From Ruminococcus sp. (GTDB lineage: Bacteria; Bacillota_A; Clostridia; Oscillospirales; Ruminococcaceae): a stretch of 11,120 bases of DNA. Location: NCBI GenBank assembly GCA_017536105.1, contig JAFXRZ010000010.1:1-11120 (forward strand). The letters are read 5' to 3'. Below, piece after piece: positions 10,949-11,120 of this stretch (position 1 is its first letter; every line of letters starts with the position of its first letter). The notes under the pieces were generated by a model. It saw nothing but the letters and a program-made list of their open reading frames with translations, was not told the origin of the DNA and ran no database searches. A program made the position numbers and the translations under genes.

Positions 10949-11120
10949 GGCAACACCGCACAACCCGTGGCTATCGCCTCTGCACGTCATCTGCTTGCCA
11001 GCTTTCCGTCATATTACCCAAATTCTCCTTGACTTGCGCCAGCAAGCCTGCGTCGAATTTAGGCAATCTGACGAAAATCTGGACGGCGCATCTGACGCAC
11101 AGGGGTTGTGCGGTATTGCC
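10949..11120 (+). mobile_element. MITE-like element, complete right copy
   Basis: 172 bp with terminal inverted repeats GGCAACACCGCACAACCC (10949-10966) and its complement at 11103-11120 (17 of 18 matching). A second, weaker inverted similarity lies just inside (CTGCACGTCATCTGC against its mirror). There is no transposase frame. It sits inside the second CotH-like gene; the flank on the left reads TTAA. The target duplication cannot be checked because the window ends at the repeat. Confidence 0.8.

Overview
The window looks like accessory DNA from a Gram-positive gut or rumen Clostridia, most like Ruminococcus. This is inferred from near-consensus sigma-A promoters, AGGAGG-type ribosome sites, CotH surface proteins with proline/serine linkers and sortase-like tails, LexA-type boxes and a Cthe_2159-like lipoprotein; no rRNA, tRNA or housekeeping gene is present to confirm it. 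Many reading frames are only pieces of known families, so the region appears to have gained and lost genes repeatedly.

Layout. A roughly 172-bp element with 18-bp terminal inverted repeats (MITE-like) stands at both window edges in opposite orientations; the left copy is cut by the window edge. Reading rightward: a complete CotH-domain surface protein (250-2601, -) with its own consensus promoter and terminator; a gene-poor stretch (2665-3410) with remnants; a first cluster of very small hydrophobic-peptide genes (3411-3767, +); a GNAT acetyltransferase (3933-4364, +); a beta-helix lipoprotein (4657-6045, -); a TadA-like nucleoside deaminase preceded by a truncated duplicate of its own start (6230-6950, +); the 3' remnant of a surface-protein gene (7004-7417, +); a second GNAT acetyltransferase (7649-8080, -); the N-terminal stump of a UmuC-type polymerase still behind an SOS-like promoter (8236-8524, +); a small secreted protein (8710-9240, +); a fragment of a YpsA/DUF1273-type protein (9302-9577, -); a second, larger cluster of hydrophobic micro-genes (9636-10270, -); a very short promoter-to-terminator unit (10414-10518, -); and the 3' part of a second CotH-like surface gene (10635-10948, -) cut by the right MITE copy.

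The most interesting content is a putative undescribed system: two clusters of tandem 22-31-codon genes for hydrophobic peptides, each gene with a strong ribosome site. Each cluster ends in a 5-6-codon ORF running into the same kind of RNA hairpin. The two clusters and the secreted protein at 8710 share one promoter design: TTGYAA-N5-TTGYAA-N12-(-10). Two nearly identical peptide genes differ by six bases, five of them synonymous, which argues that the peptides are translated and under selection. The 11-bp direct repeats in place of a -35 box resemble operators of OmpR/PhoB-type response regulators. The peptides could be secreted or membrane-active (leaderless bacteriocin-like, signal or toxin), but the sequence does not decide this.

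A second theme is shared control DNA between cargo genes: both GNAT genes carry the same 26-bp leader element next to the start, and the first GNAT and the deaminase have promoters that match at 25 of 29 positions.
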